Shown here one piece after another: positions 47,539 to 56,852 of a stretch of 64,000 nucleotides of DNA. The notes beneath the pieces were generated by a model that saw only the letters and a list, made by a program, of their open reading frames with translations, made no database searches and was not told the origin of the DNA. Source of the stretch: Taylorella asinigenitalis ATCC 700933 (lineage in GTDB: Bacteria; Pseudomonadota; Gammaproteobacteria; Burkholderiales; Burkholderiaceae_B); assembly GCF_000687755.1 (NCBI RefSeq), contig NZ_JHXN01000002.1:62001-126000 (forward strand), given 5' to 3'. The translations under genes and the position numbers were made by a program. The stretch's first letter is position 1; each line of letters opens with the position of its first letter.

Positions 47539-48552
47539 ATGTCAGAGGTTAAAAAGAGATTCAAATCTCCTAGACGAAAAAAACGTCAAGTTAAGCAAAT
47601 TATACAGCTTAGCATGGTTTTTGCATCTCTCATTATTGCTGTATTTTCAGGTATTATTCTAGAAAGAAAGTTTGGCATTGATGAGATGGTAGAGACAAGA
47701 ACAATTGTAGAGAAAGAAAAACAAACTAACGATCTTGATTTAGTTGCCTTCACTTTAAATGAACTTACAAATCAGCTTGCTGATATGAAAGTTAGGATGG
47801 CCAAAATTGAATTTCTCAGCCAGAGGATTGCTCGACAAGAGGGTTTAGAGAATATTAATTTAGATGCTGCTGGTAGGAAAAACGATAATTCATTCGATAC
47901 TAATGGTGCTCTTAAGGAACCAAGAGAATCTGCAGAACAAATAGGAAGACAGCTCGATAAGCTTCTAAAAAAAATAAGTCTGCAAGAAGATAAGTTGAAG
48001 GTTATGGAATTTTTTACCCAGGTTGATTTAGCTAATATACAAAGAATTCCTTCAATAATCCCAGTTTCACTATCCACCACGCGAGTCACCTCAGGCTTCG
48101 GTATGCGTATGCATCCTATAACTGGTGAGTTAAAGTTACATTCAGGAATTGACCTAGCTGGACCTGTAGGTACACCTATAATCGCACCTAGTGCAGGATA
48201 TGTTAGTCATGTAGGTACTAAAGCTGGCTATGGAATTACTATTGATATAGACCACGGAAATAACATAACAACAAGATATGCTCATTTATCAACGGCTTAT
48301 GTTGAGGTAGGTGAAATCGTAACACCTAAACAAGTTATTGCCGCAATAGGGAATACTGGAGGATCTACAGGGCCTCATTTGCATTTTGAAGTTAGAGTTA
48401 ACAATGTTCCTCTAGACCCTATTGAGTTTATAGGTCATGACCTGACAATCAATAACGAAATTACTAAAAACGTTTATAACACTGTAGGTATAAAAAAAGT
48501 TTCTGCTCAAGGCAGGATGAAAAATTCCTCTATAGGCTCTAAAAGAAATTAG
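47539..48552 (+). CDS. Membrane-anchored M23 (LytM) peptidoglycan endopeptidase
   Basis: This envelope zinc endopeptidase has 337 residues: a basic cytosolic start, one membrane helix (about 24-44), a coiled coil (about 60-165) and a C-terminal M23 domain. The zinc set looks intact: His and Asp in LKLHSGIDLAG, and PHLHFE near the C-terminus, with RYAHLS between. It could therefore be catalytic rather than an EnvC-type activator. Position between the dcw genes and secA matches other Burkholderiales. Confidence 0.93.
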   Translation: MSEVKKRFKSPRRKKRQVKQIIQLSMVFASLIIAVFSGIILERKFGIDEMVETRTIVEKEKQTNDLDLVAFTLNELTNQLADMKVRMAKIEFLSQRIARQEGLENINLDAAGRKNDNSFDTNGALKEPRESAEQIGRQLDKLLKKISLQEDKLKVMEFFTQVDLANIQRIPSIIPVSLSTTRVTSGFGMRMHPITGELKLHSGIDLAGPVGTPIIAPSAGYVSHVGTKAGYGITIDIDHGNNITTRYAHLSTAYVEVGEIVTPKQVIAAIGNTGGSTGPHLHFEVRVNNVPLDPIEFIGHDLTINNEITKNVYNTVGIKKVSAQGRMKNSSIGSKRN

Positions 48553-48609
48553 CCTCAGTTTCTACCACTATACCAATTTCGGGTAAAATCTCTCTTTATA
48601 AATGAATTA

Positions 48610-48639
48610 TTGACCCCATATACACAAAAAGTGTATTAA
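48610..48639 (+). promoter_or_regulatory. secA promoter with embedded inverted repeat
   Basis: TTGACC (48610-48615) and TATTAA (48634-48639) are 18 bp apart. Inside lies ATACAC-AAAAA-GTGTAT (48620-48636), a perfect 6-bp inverted repeat that overlaps the -10. The start codon is at 48653, so the leader is very short (about 6-8 nt) or leaderless, and no Shine-Dalgarno is visible. Confidence 0.55.
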
Positions 48640-48652
48640 CTAATTTCGCATA

Positions 48653-51391
48653 ATGATATCTATTCTTAAAAAGCTAGTAGGCTCCAGAAACGATCGCCTT
48701 CTTAAACAATACAAAAAAATCGTAAGCAAAATTAATGGTTTAGAGCCTTCTATGCAAGCTCTATCTGATGAAGAACTTAAATCCAAAACTTCTGAATTTA
48801 AAAAGAGAATTGAGGAAGGGGCTAGTCTAGATTCGTTATTACCAGAGGCTTTTGCTGTTGTTCGTGAAGCATCTGTGCGTACATTAGGTATGCGACATTT
48901 TGATGTGCAGCTTATTGGTGGGATTGTTTTACATAACGGTAAAATCGCTGAGATGCGTACGGGCGAAGGTAAGACATTGATGTCTACATTGCCAGTTTAT
49001 TTGAATGCATTAACTGGTGAGGGTGTTCATGTCGTTACGGTGAACGATTACTTAGCTAGACGTGATGCAGAAACTAATAAACCTTTATTTGACTTTTTGG
49101 GTATGAGTGTTGGTGTTGTAGTTCCAGATCAAGACCCTAAAGAAAAATACGAAGCTTATAGGGCAGATATCACATACGGTACAAATAATGAATATGGATT
49201 CGATTATCTACGCGATAATATGGAGTACCACTTATCTGATAAAAGACAGCGAAAACTTAATTATGCAATCGTCGACGAAGTTGACTCCATCTTGATAGAC
49301 GAGGCTCGAACCCCTTTAATTATTTCTGGTCAAGCTGAGGATAATACTAGTTTATATATTCAAATGAATGAGGTTCCTCCTAAACTTACACGTATGTTAG
49401 AGGAGCCTAAGCCGCAAGAGCCCGAACCAGAGGGCGACTACTGGGTGGATGAAAAATCTCAGCAAATCTATTTGTCTGAAATCGGACATGAACATGCGGA
49501 AGATATATTAACGCAACTTGGTATTCTTCCTGAGGGTGAATCATTATATGACCCTCGTTATATCACGTTGATGCATCATTTGATGGCAGCACTACGTGCA
49601 CATAATCTTTTCCATAAAGATCAACACTATGTCGTAAAAGATGGTGAGGTCGTTATCGTCGACGAATTTACTGGCAGGTTTATGACTGGTCGTCGATGGT
49701 CGGATGGTTTGCATCAAGCCGTAGAAGCAAAAGAGGGTGTTGAGATTCAAAATGAAAATCAAACTATGGCATCGATTACATTCCAGAACTATTTCCGTAT
49801 GTACAGTAAGCTTGCTGGTATGACTGGTACAGCAGATACTGAGGCATATGAATTTCAAGAAATATATGGTTTAGAAACTGTTATTATCCCTACGAATCTG
49901 CCTATGATTAGGGATGATCAAAATGATCAAATTTTCTTATCCGCACAAGAAAAATACGATGCAATTATTAGAGATATAAAAGACTGCTATGAAAGAAAAC
50001 AACCAGTTTTGGTTGGTACTACAAGCATTGAAAGCTCAGAATATTTATCCTCCTTATTACAAAAAGCTGGTCTTTCACATGATGTATTAAATGCTAAACA
50101 GCATGCAAGAGAAGCTGATATTATTGCTGAAGCAGGAAAACCAGGAAAAATTACGATTGCAACTAATATGGCGGGACGTGGAACCGATATCGTATTAGGC
50201 GGGAACATTGCCAAAAAAATATCTGCAATCCAAAATAATGAAAGTCTCTCTGAAGAGCAAAAACAAGCCCAAATCGAAAAAGAAAGAGACGCATGGAAGC
50301 AGGAAAACGAGCAAGTTAAAGCAGCTGGCGGCTTAAGAATTATTGGTACTGAACGACATGAATCGCGTCGTATCGATAATCAATTGCGTGGTCGTGCGGG
50401 TCGTCAAGGGGATAAGGGATCATCTCGATTCTATTTATCATTGGACGATAATTTGCTGCGCATCTTTGCAGGCGGTCGCGTTCGTAATCTTATGGAACGA
50501 TTAGGAACTCCAGGTGAGCCTATCGAAGCGAAGATGGTAACTAGATCTATTGAGTCGGCTCAAAGAAAAGTTGAGGGCCGTAACTTCGATATCCGTAAGC
50601 ATTTACTTGAATTCGATAACGTTGCAAATGACCAAAGACGAGTTCTATATGGTCAAAGAAACGAAGTTCTTGAGGAAGAATCAATTAGGGATATGGTTGA
50701 CGAACTTAGGACAAATGCATTGGCAGAATTTGTTCGTATTTATGTTCCAGAGGATTCCGTAGAAGAGCAATGGGATATCGATTCTCTTCAAGCAAGTCTT
50801 GATTCTCAATGGGGGATTGAACTTGATATTAAATCGGAGATGGAGAAAAACGACGATTTAGACGATGATGATATTCTTCAGCTTGTGCTTGATAAGGCAA
50901 ATCAAATTTACGAAGAAAAAATTGCTTTAGTGGGTGATGAATCGTGGAATCAATTTGAGCGTTCTATTATCTTAAACCGCTTAGATACATGCTGGAGAGA
51001 GCATCTAGCGGCACTTGACCATCTACGTCAAGGTATTCATTTAAGAGGGTATGCTCAGAAAGATCCTAAGCAAGAATATAAACGTGAGGCATTCCAATTA
51101 TTTAAATATATGCTTGAGCGTGTACGTAATGAAGTAACTAGAATCTTGCTTACAGTACAAATCCAATCACCTGAGGAAGTGGATGAGGCTGAAGCTCAGC
51201 AGATAGAAGCTGCGAGAAGTCAAGCTGAACATATGAATTATCATCACGCGGATCAGGATGAAGCATTGGCAGAGGATAATGCTCAGTCAGAAGCAGAGAA
51301 AAAGAAAAAATTCGCCAATGTAGGAAGAAATGATCCGTGTCCATGTGGAAGCGGAAAGAAATATAAGCACTGCCACGGAAAATTATCTTAA
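48653..51391 (+). CDS. secA: Preprotein translocase ATPase SecA
   Basis: SecA drives preproteins through SecYEG. Its 912 residues include [16 protein letters not shown] (Walker A), [17 protein letters not shown] (DEAD-type motif), the preprotein crosslinking region with [46 protein letters not shown], the helical scaffold, and a C-terminal zinc tail [17 protein letters not shown] for SecB binding. Length is normal. Confidence 0.98.
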   Translation: MISILKKLVGSRNDRLLKQYKKIVSKINGLEPSMQALSDEELKSKTSEFKKRIEEGASLDSLLPEAFAVVREASVRTLGMRHFDVQLIGGIVLHNGKIAEMRTGEGKTLMSTLPVYLNALTGEGVHVVTVNDYLARRDAETNKPLFDFLGMSVGVVVPDQDPKEKYEAYRADITYGTNNEYGFDYLRDNMEYHLSDKRQRKLNYAIVDEVDSILIDEARTPLIISGQAEDNTSLYIQMNEVPPKLTRMLEEPKPQEPEPEGDYWVDEKSQQIYLSEIGHEHAEDILTQLGILPEGESLYDPRYITLMHHLMAALRAHNLFHKDQHYVVKDGEVVIVDEFTGRFMTGRRWSDGLHQAVEAKEGVEIQNENQTMASITFQNYFRMYSKLAGMTGTADTEAYEFQEIYGLETVIIPTNLPMIRDDQNDQIFLSAQEKYDAIIRDIKDCYERKQPVLVGTTSIESSEYLSSLLQKAGLSHDVLNAKQHAREADIIAEAGKPGKITIATNMAGRGTDIVLGGNIAKKISAIQNNESLSEEQKQAQIEKERDAWKQENEQVKAAGGLRIIGTERHESRRIDNQLRGRAGRQGDKGSSRFYLSLDDNLLRIFAGGRVRNLMERLGTPGEPIEAKMVTRSIESAQRKVEGRNFDIRKHLLEFDNVANDQRRVLYGQRNEVLEEESIRDMVDELRTNALAEFVRIYVPEDSVEEQWDIDSLQASLDSQWGIELDIKSEMEKNDDLDDDDILQLVLDKANQIYEEKIALVGDESWNQFERSIILNRLDTCWREHLAALDHLRQGIHLRGYAQKDPKQEYKREAFQLFKYMLERVRNEVTRILLTVQIQSPEEVDEAEAQQIEAARSQAEHMNYHHADQDEALAEDNAQSEAEKKKKFANVGRNDPCPCGSGKKYKHCHGKLS

Positions 51392-51402
51392 GTTAAGCAA
51401 GG

Positions 51403-51436
51403 CCCTAGTTATGATTCATAAGCTAGGGTTTTTTTA
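51403..51436 (+). terminator. Intrinsic terminator after secA
   Basis: CCCTAG-TTATG (51403-51413) pairs with CATAA-(G)-CTAGGG (51417-51428), with one bulged G, followed by eight T. It reads only for the plus strand. The mgtE stop codon falls inside it. Confidence 0.88.
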
Positions 51437-52924
51437 TAACAAGAAGATGCTTGCTAATCCTAAGAAGATAAAGAATCCCAATGCATCGGTAAAGAAAGTC
51501 AAAAGCACAGAGGAACCCATCGCAGGATCCTTGTTTAACTTATCGCGTACCATAGGTATAATCACGCCAAGACAGGCACCAATCAACATATTCAAAACCA
51601 TAGCAACGACCATAACTAGTGCTATTTGATAGGAGCCAGATATAAACCACGCAAAACCAGAGGCGATAATGCTGCCCAAAAGTCCGACCAAAAGTGTCAC
51701 CAAAGCTTCGCGTCGAATAAGCCTAAACATATGCTTAGATTGAATACGACCCATCGATAGAGCTCGAATAACAATGGTCAATGTTTGATTTCCAGAATTC
51801 CCTCCGATCCCAGCCACAATTGACATAAGAAATGCTAGTATCACAATCTTGCTTACTGTGTCTTCAAACATAGATGCAATAAATGTGGCAATGGATGCGG
51901 TGCATAGATTTAGCAATAGCCAAGGAGTTCTGTTTCCGACAGCCTGACCAACAGATGAGAAAGTATCCTCTTCCGATAGACCAGCCGAAGCAAGTTGCAT
52001 CTCTTGCGAATCTTCCTGAATTACATCGAGGACATCGTTAATTGTGACACGTGCAATCAGACGATTTTCGCTATCGAGAACAGGTGCAGAAACTAAGTCA
52101 TAGCGCTCAAATGCAGACGTAGCCACAGTATCATCTTCTTCAGGATTTAAAGAAAATACATTTGTGCGCATAACGTTTTTCACAATCTCAGTCGGCTGAT
52201 TAAGAAGCAAATCCGATATCGATAGTACGCCAAGCAAATGCTCTTCGTTATCAATTACGAAAAGCTTATCTGTATGGTCTGGCAATGATTTTAATTGTCG
52301 CAGGTATCTCAAAACTACTTCAAGCGTTACGTCCTCACGGACACGTAACATCTCGAAGTCCATAATCGCACCTACAGTGCCTTCCTGATAGCCTAGGGCG
52401 GCAACCAATTGACTGCGCTCTTTATCGGAAAGCCCTTTCTGAACCTCAGCGACTACTGAAGGCGGTAGATCTGGGGCTAAATCGGCAAGTTCGTCGGTAT
52501 CGAGATTTTCTGCGGCCGCCAGCAAATCCTCATGATTCATGCTGGCAATGAGATCCTCTCTGACCCTATCGCTTACTTCAAGGAGCACCTCGCCATCATG
52601 CATCGCATGTACAAGATTCCAGACATGCAACCTATCGTTATGTGGCAATGAGTCAAGAATATAAGCAATATCTACAGGATGAAGAGGATTTAGAAAATTC
52701 TGTAGTTCAACGTCATGCTGCTTTTTTACTAAGTTCTCTACAAGTTCTTTTCGATCCTCTGGATCGCTTTCCTGATTATGAACGAGATTTTCTACAAGAT
52801 AATGCTTGCGTATAAGCAATTTGACGTGCTCGAGAGCGAGCTGTGCCTCCTCCGTATCCAGCCTTTTGGATTTGGATGGGTCTAAAGCCTCAGCGTTTTG
52901 TGGATTTGGATTTGAAAAGTCCAT
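51434..52924 (-). CDS. mgtE: Magnesium transporter MgtE
   Basis: MgtE is a Mg2+-gated Mg2+ channel of the inner membrane. The 496 residues have an N-terminal superhelical domain (about 1-150, HPVDIAYILDSLPHNDR), a CBS pair (about 155-280, MRTNVFSLNPEEDDTVATSAFERYDLVSAPVLD), a connecting helix and five membrane helices with the conserved GGNSGNQTLTIVIRALSMG pore segment. Four copies of the CATTGCCA repeat lie inside it. Confidence 0.96.
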   Translation of the reverse strand: MDFSNPNPQNAEALDPSKSKRLDTEEAQLALEHVKLLIRKHYLVENLVHNQESDPEDRKELVENLVKKQHDVELQNFLNPLHPVDIAYILDSLPHNDRLHVWNLVHAMHDGEVLLEVSDRVREDLIASMNHEDLLAAAENLDTDELADLAPDLPPSVVAEVQKGLSDKERSQLVAALGYQEGTVGAIMDFEMLRVREDVTLEVVLRYLRQLKSLPDHTDKLFVIDNEEHLLGVLSISDLLLNQPTEIVKNVMRTNVFSLNPEEDDTVATSAFERYDLVSAPVLDSENRLIARVTINDVLDVIQEDSQEMQLASAGLSEEDTFSSVGQAVGNRTPWLLLNLCTASIATFIASMFEDTVSKIVILAFLMSIVAGIGGNSGNQTLTIVIRALSMGRIQSKHMFRLIRREALVTLLVGLLGSIIASGFAWFISGSYQIALVMVVAMVLNMLIGACLGVIIPMVRDKLNKDPAMGSSVLLTFFTDALGFFIFLGLASIFLL

Positions 52925-52985
52925 AGTAAAATATTGCTAATGCTCTCAAAACAGCTTGAATTATAGCACCTCTCGGAATAGCCGC

Positions 52986-54716
52986 ATGTTTGAATGTGCC
53001 TCAAAATTCGTCGACGAAATTATAAATTTTTTGCTCAATAAAAGTGGTCCAACTGTCATTGCTATTGAATCCACAAATTGGCAGGAAATTTCGATTGCCC
53101 TTATAGAGAAAGTTAAAAAAGTCACAAATTTTAACTTTAGTTTTGGAAAATCGCTTCATTTTATTGTGTTTCCACCAACAAAAAGTAGTTTTTTTGAACC
53201 TATATATGAATGCAATCCCGAATCCGAGATTAAGAAATTGCCTTTTAAGTGGCCTTTATTGATGGAGGGCATCCATCGCATAGATATTATTGACTATAAG
53301 TTAGTATTTCATATCGTCTTTGGTATTGATTCTTGGTCGAAAATTTCCGCTCAAATCGATATTATTGTGGCTGACTCTTTGCAAAGCCAAGCTCTTAGAG
53401 TGGCATCTCCTGAGGCACTTCTTGCTACTTACGATGGTCTCGAAGAAGTCCAAGATTTAGTTCATGCAAAACAGTACAAAATCATATCAAGCGAAGAGAT
53501 CCCCAACTCACATAAGCTTTACAAAATATCCAATCCACATCGCCCGCAAATTATACCTGTTGCGAATCCTAGTTCTGTTGCCATTATCGGAGCAGGGATA
53601 GCAGGCACTAGCATTGCCAACGAACTAGCTTCTCGTGGTCATAAAGTCGATATATATGACCCCAAATTCGCACATATGCCTGTAGGTGAAGCCCTAGAGA
53701 CATCCGCAGGTGCAATAACTCCTGTAATTACGGCCGATGATAGCCCTAAATCTCGCATATCTCGTGCTGGTGTTTTAAGGGCATACGCTAGGTGGCAATG
53801 CTTTTTTGACCATCAAATTTTCCCATGTGGCACGCTTGAGGTTGATCGGGACAAAGGGTATGCAAAATCGCTTGCTGAGGCTGTTGAAATATTGAATTTC
53901 CCTAAGGACTGGATTCGCAGAGTTACAGCTCAGGAGGCGTCTGAAATTTCTGGATTTCATATAAAAAAGGATGCTGTATTTCTACCCTATGGAATGCAAA
54001 TCTCACCGCTTAAGATGATTAATGCATTACTGGAGCGGGAAAATATATCAACGCATGCACAATACATAACTGCAGTGAAGCCTTCATCGGAGGGAAAGTA
54101 TATATTATGTGGCAATGATAACTTTAACTCACCAGAGTATGAATACGTGGTCATTGCCACCGCAATAGATACGCCTAAACTTCTAGCATCAAGTGGACTT
54201 GATTTCACAATCTTGAAATCTGGTCATCGCACGCCATCGGTACCAAAATTTGAAACTTTGCATGCACTTAGCGGCGAGACGCTTCGTGTACCGAGTCAGA
54301 TGGTCAATGGTGGCCCCAAATGCATAATTGGGGGCTTGGGATATTTTTTACCTCAAATGGGCGGATATTGTGTTATGGGATCTACATATAAACACGGTGA
54401 GATGAATCCGCAATTAACGGCTGAAGGGGAGAAGGCTATACTCTCAAAAATTCCCGTGGATTTTGAATTTACTGCGGATGAACTTATCGAGAATCAGGGA
54501 TTAAGAGGACATGCTTGTATAAGGGCTGTAATCAATGGAAGAACGCCTATTATTGGGCGTCTTAAGGGAACAAATGTTTTTTTAGCTTGTGCTTATGCCT
54601 CTCATGGTATGACTTGGGCTAGCTTAGGGGCGGAAATTATTGCCACAGAAATTGCGGGTGAACCTGCTCCTCTTACTAGGGATTTATTGAAAATAATGGC
54701 CCCTGAGAGTACGTGA
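52986..54716 (+). CDS. mnmC: MnmC-like tRNA wobble-uridine oxidoreductase with degenerate methyltransferase domain
   Basis: MnmC finishes mnm5s2U34 of certain tRNAs: a FAD domain converts cmnm5 to nm5 and a methyltransferase domain makes mnm5. From the ATG at 52986 it has 576 residues (TTG 52956 would add ten). The C-terminal FAD domain from about residue 200 is intact: VAIIGAGIAGTSIANELASRG, GALETSAGAITPVI, NQGLRGHACIRAV, GRTPIIGRL and ACAYASHGMTWASLG. The N-terminal part keeps only fragments (WPLLMEGIHRIDI). It lacks the SAM-binding GFGxGxNF motif, and the usual LDGFAPxKNP loop is replaced by VADSLQSQ. Confidence 0.85.
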   Translation: MFECASKFVDEIINFLLNKSGPTVIAIESTNWQEISIALIEKVKKVTNFNFSFGKSLHFIVFPPTKSSFFEPIYECNPESEIKKLPFKWPLLMEGIHRIDIIDYKLVFHIVFGIDSWSKISAQIDIIVADSLQSQALRVASPEALLATYDGLEEVQDLVHAKQYKIISSEEIPNSHKLYKISNPHRPQIIPVANPSSVAIIGAGIAGTSIANELASRGHKVDIYDPKFAHMPVGEALETSAGAITPVITADDSPKSRISRAGVLRAYARWQCFFDHQIFPCGTLEVDRDKGYAKSLAEAVEILNFPKDWIRRVTAQEASEISGFHIKKDAVFLPYGMQISPLKMINALLERENISTHAQYITAVKPSSEGKYILCGNDNFNSPEYEYVVIATAIDTPKLLASSGLDFTILKSGHRTPSVPKFETLHALSGETLRVPSQMVNGGPKCIIGGLGYFLPQMGGYCVMGSTYKHGEMNPQLTAEGEKAILSKIPVDFEFTADELIENQGLRGHACIRAVINGRTPIIGRLKGTNVFLACAYASHGMTWASLGAEIIATEIAGEPAPLTRDLLKIMAPEST

Positions 54717-54767
54717 TAGGGTCGTTTGGTTTAAAATATAGGACTACCATTTTAAGAATTCAAGCCT

Positions 54768-56843
54768 GTGACTACAATTAAGCATTTAGAATTAAGTTCA
54801 TCATCTATTAGCGGCCCCGTAGAATTCTGTGAGTTCAAAGTCTCCAAAACATTCAATTTTAGAATTGAAGTTTCTGCGTTCGGGGCTTTTAGGTTAAGAA
54901 TCACGCCCATTAAATCCAAGGAATCAGAAATTAAATCTGTAGGTCCTGAGTTGCTTATCTCTGATTTATATACGACTGCAGAGATTGAATTTAAAACGAT
55001 TAAATTAGGAAAAAGTTGGAGTTTGACTTATCAGAACTACTGCTTAGAAATTAGTTCTAGTCCTTTGTGTTTTAAATTTTTTAAAGATGGAAAATTGGTA
55101 TTGTCATCTGGGGCAGAAGCCCTTTCCTATGATGATGGTAGATGGGGTCTTAGTCTTGATACTAAAGAGGACGATATTTATGGTCTCGGCTATCTAAGAC
55201 CTGATATAGAATGCACCGAGATTTCTGAAGGTAGCTTACCATACGCATGGAGTACTAGTGGTTGGGGAATTTATGCTGCCTCAGCTCATAATGTGAGCTA
55301 TAGTTTTAAAGATGAATTCAAAATTTTATTTTCTGAAGATCAGCTGGATTTGTTTGTATTTTTAGGGAATATAGAGGAATTATTTAATCAATTCAATTCC
55401 CTGATTGGTAGGGCTTATGGGTCACCGCTTCTGAGTTCTGGGCATTGGTTGGTCCAAACTAAATCTTCTCCTTTGAATGAATTTATTAACTATAGTCGAA
55501 AATTAATAGAAGAAGGTTATGGTATAGATACCTTAAAACTTTCTTGTCCTTCTGTATTTGTTTTTGAAGAAGATAAACCAAATTTTGATTTAGATGAAGA
55601 GAGAGTGGGTAGGTCTAATCAGCTTAAATCTGTGTTAGATAGAAACAAAAAGCACCTATCATTGCCAGCTTTTCCAGCTTTTTTAAAAGGCTCTGATTTA
55701 TTTAAACATTTGAATTCTAAATCATGGCTTTTGAAATCTGAAGATGGTGAGATAGTTAGTTTTAATTTTGAATCCAATGAGTATGTTGTACTTAATTTGC
55801 ATAATAAAGATGCATATAAATTTTGGCAGGATAGAGTTCAACAGATATTAAATGGGCTTGATGCTTCATTATCTTATTCTTGTGATGATTATGCATTGCC
55901 AGATTTGCCTTCTTCTTACTTTGTTCTCCTAGAACATTCTCTTGCTCAGGCTCAAGCTAAAAACAAATCTCCTAGTGAAGTTTTTATTGATAGACAAAAT
56001 CTAATTGCAAATAGCTCTAGATCATTGGGTCTAAGTATAGATAGAGAGATTTCTAGTTTTAAAGATCTTTTGGACGTGCATAGAGAGCACATTGCCACCC
56101 AAGTAAGTGGTGTCGTTACTGAAGCTCATAAGTTTAGAATTAAATGCACAACCCAAAACGAGAATTTATTTTTAAGAGCGGTTGCCTACTCATTATTTAG
56201 TGGTGGATTTGCATTTATTGCAGAGGATGAATATCTTCCTATTAATTTTTCTAAGGAAATTCAGGATAAGGCCAAAACTCTTATTAGTTGGTACTACAGG
56301 CTTCTTCCAACATATCTTGGAATTATTGAAGATTCCTCTAGAACAGGTCTTCCTGTACAACGCATTATGCAGATAGCATTTCCAGATGACGAATATTCTC
56401 ATGATTTTAAAAATCAATTTATGTTTGGATCATCTTTGTTGGTAGCTCCAATTTTTGATGATTCTGAAAAAGTTGAGATTTATTTGCCTGAGGGTGAATC
56501 TTGGTGGGACTTAAATACTGGTATTAAATATGAAGGTGGTCAACTGCTCTCATATCATTGTCCTAATGACTCGATTCCTCTTTTTGGGCGCGATGGTCAT
56601 ATGCTATGCCTTGGGCCTGAGCTTAAGCGTTTGGCTGATTTTAATTCAGCTAAGGTTCTTGATGAAGTTTGGTTATTTGGTATGCCTGTTCATAGTCCTC
56701 AAGTAATCCGCAACAAGATTCGAATTATGCAGATGCAGGGTTCGAGTTATATAAAAGGGTTTGAAGGTCTTAAGATACTTCCATCGCAAGGACTAGTTAT
56801 AAAAAGACGCGGTGCTGAAGTCCGCATTTCTCCAGCTCGTTAA
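54768..56843 (+). CDS. GH31-like protein with no recognisable catalytic residues
   Basis: The 691-residue product (GTG start, no clear ribosome site) has the architecture of a glycoside hydrolase family 31 alpha-glucosidase/alpha-xylosidase. The N-terminal beta domain has IYGLGYLRPD. The C-terminal part is convincing: GLPVQRIMQIAFPDDEYSHDF, QFMFGSSLLVAPIFDDSEKVEIYLPEG, SWWDLNTGIKYEGGQ and SIPLFGRDGHMLCLGPE. In the barrel, where the nucleophile motif (WxDMNE or KTDFGE) should be, it reads SLSYSCDDYALPD. The acid/base block with RS...WGGD is not visible. No signal peptide. The adjacent deacetylase-like gene starts 9 bp later. A pseudoenzyme or a strongly diverged enzyme. Confidence 0.75.
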   Translation: MTTIKHLELSSSSISGPVEFCEFKVSKTFNFRIEVSAFGAFRLRITPIKSKESEIKSVGPELLISDLYTTAEIEFKTIKLGKSWSLTYQNYCLEISSSPLCFKFFKDGKLVLSSGAEALSYDDGRWGLSLDTKEDDIYGLGYLRPDIECTEISEGSLPYAWSTSGWGIYAASAHNVSYSFKDEFKILFSEDQLDLFVFLGNIEELFNQFNSLIGRAYGSPLLSSGHWLVQTKSSPLNEFINYSRKLIEEGYGIDTLKLSCPSVFVFEEDKPNFDLDEERVGRSNQLKSVLDRNKKHLSLPAFPAFLKGSDLFKHLNSKSWLLKSEDGEIVSFNFESNEYVVLNLHNKDAYKFWQDRVQQILNGLDASLSYSCDDYALPDLPSSYFVLLEHSLAQAQAKNKSPSEVFIDRQNLIANSSRSLGLSIDREISSFKDLLDVHREHIATQVSGVVTEAHKFRIKCTTQNENLFLRAVAYSLFSGGFAFIAEDEYLPINFSKEIQDKAKTLISWYYRLLPTYLGIIEDSSRTGLPVQRIMQIAFPDDEYSHDFKNQFMFGSSLLVAPIFDDSEKVEIYLPEGESWWDLNTGIKYEGGQLLSYHCPNDSIPLFGRDGHMLCLGPELKRLADFNSAKVLDEVWLFGMPVHSPQVIRNKIRIMQMQGSSYIKGFEGLKILPSQGLVIKRRGAEVRISPAR

Positions 56844-56852
56844 ACTCTTCTT

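Noticed and set aside
52956-52985. TTG start for the MnmC-like gene
   Set aside because: It adds ten residues without family similarity; the ATG at 52986 has a GGAA at reasonable spacing and is preferred, with modest certainty.
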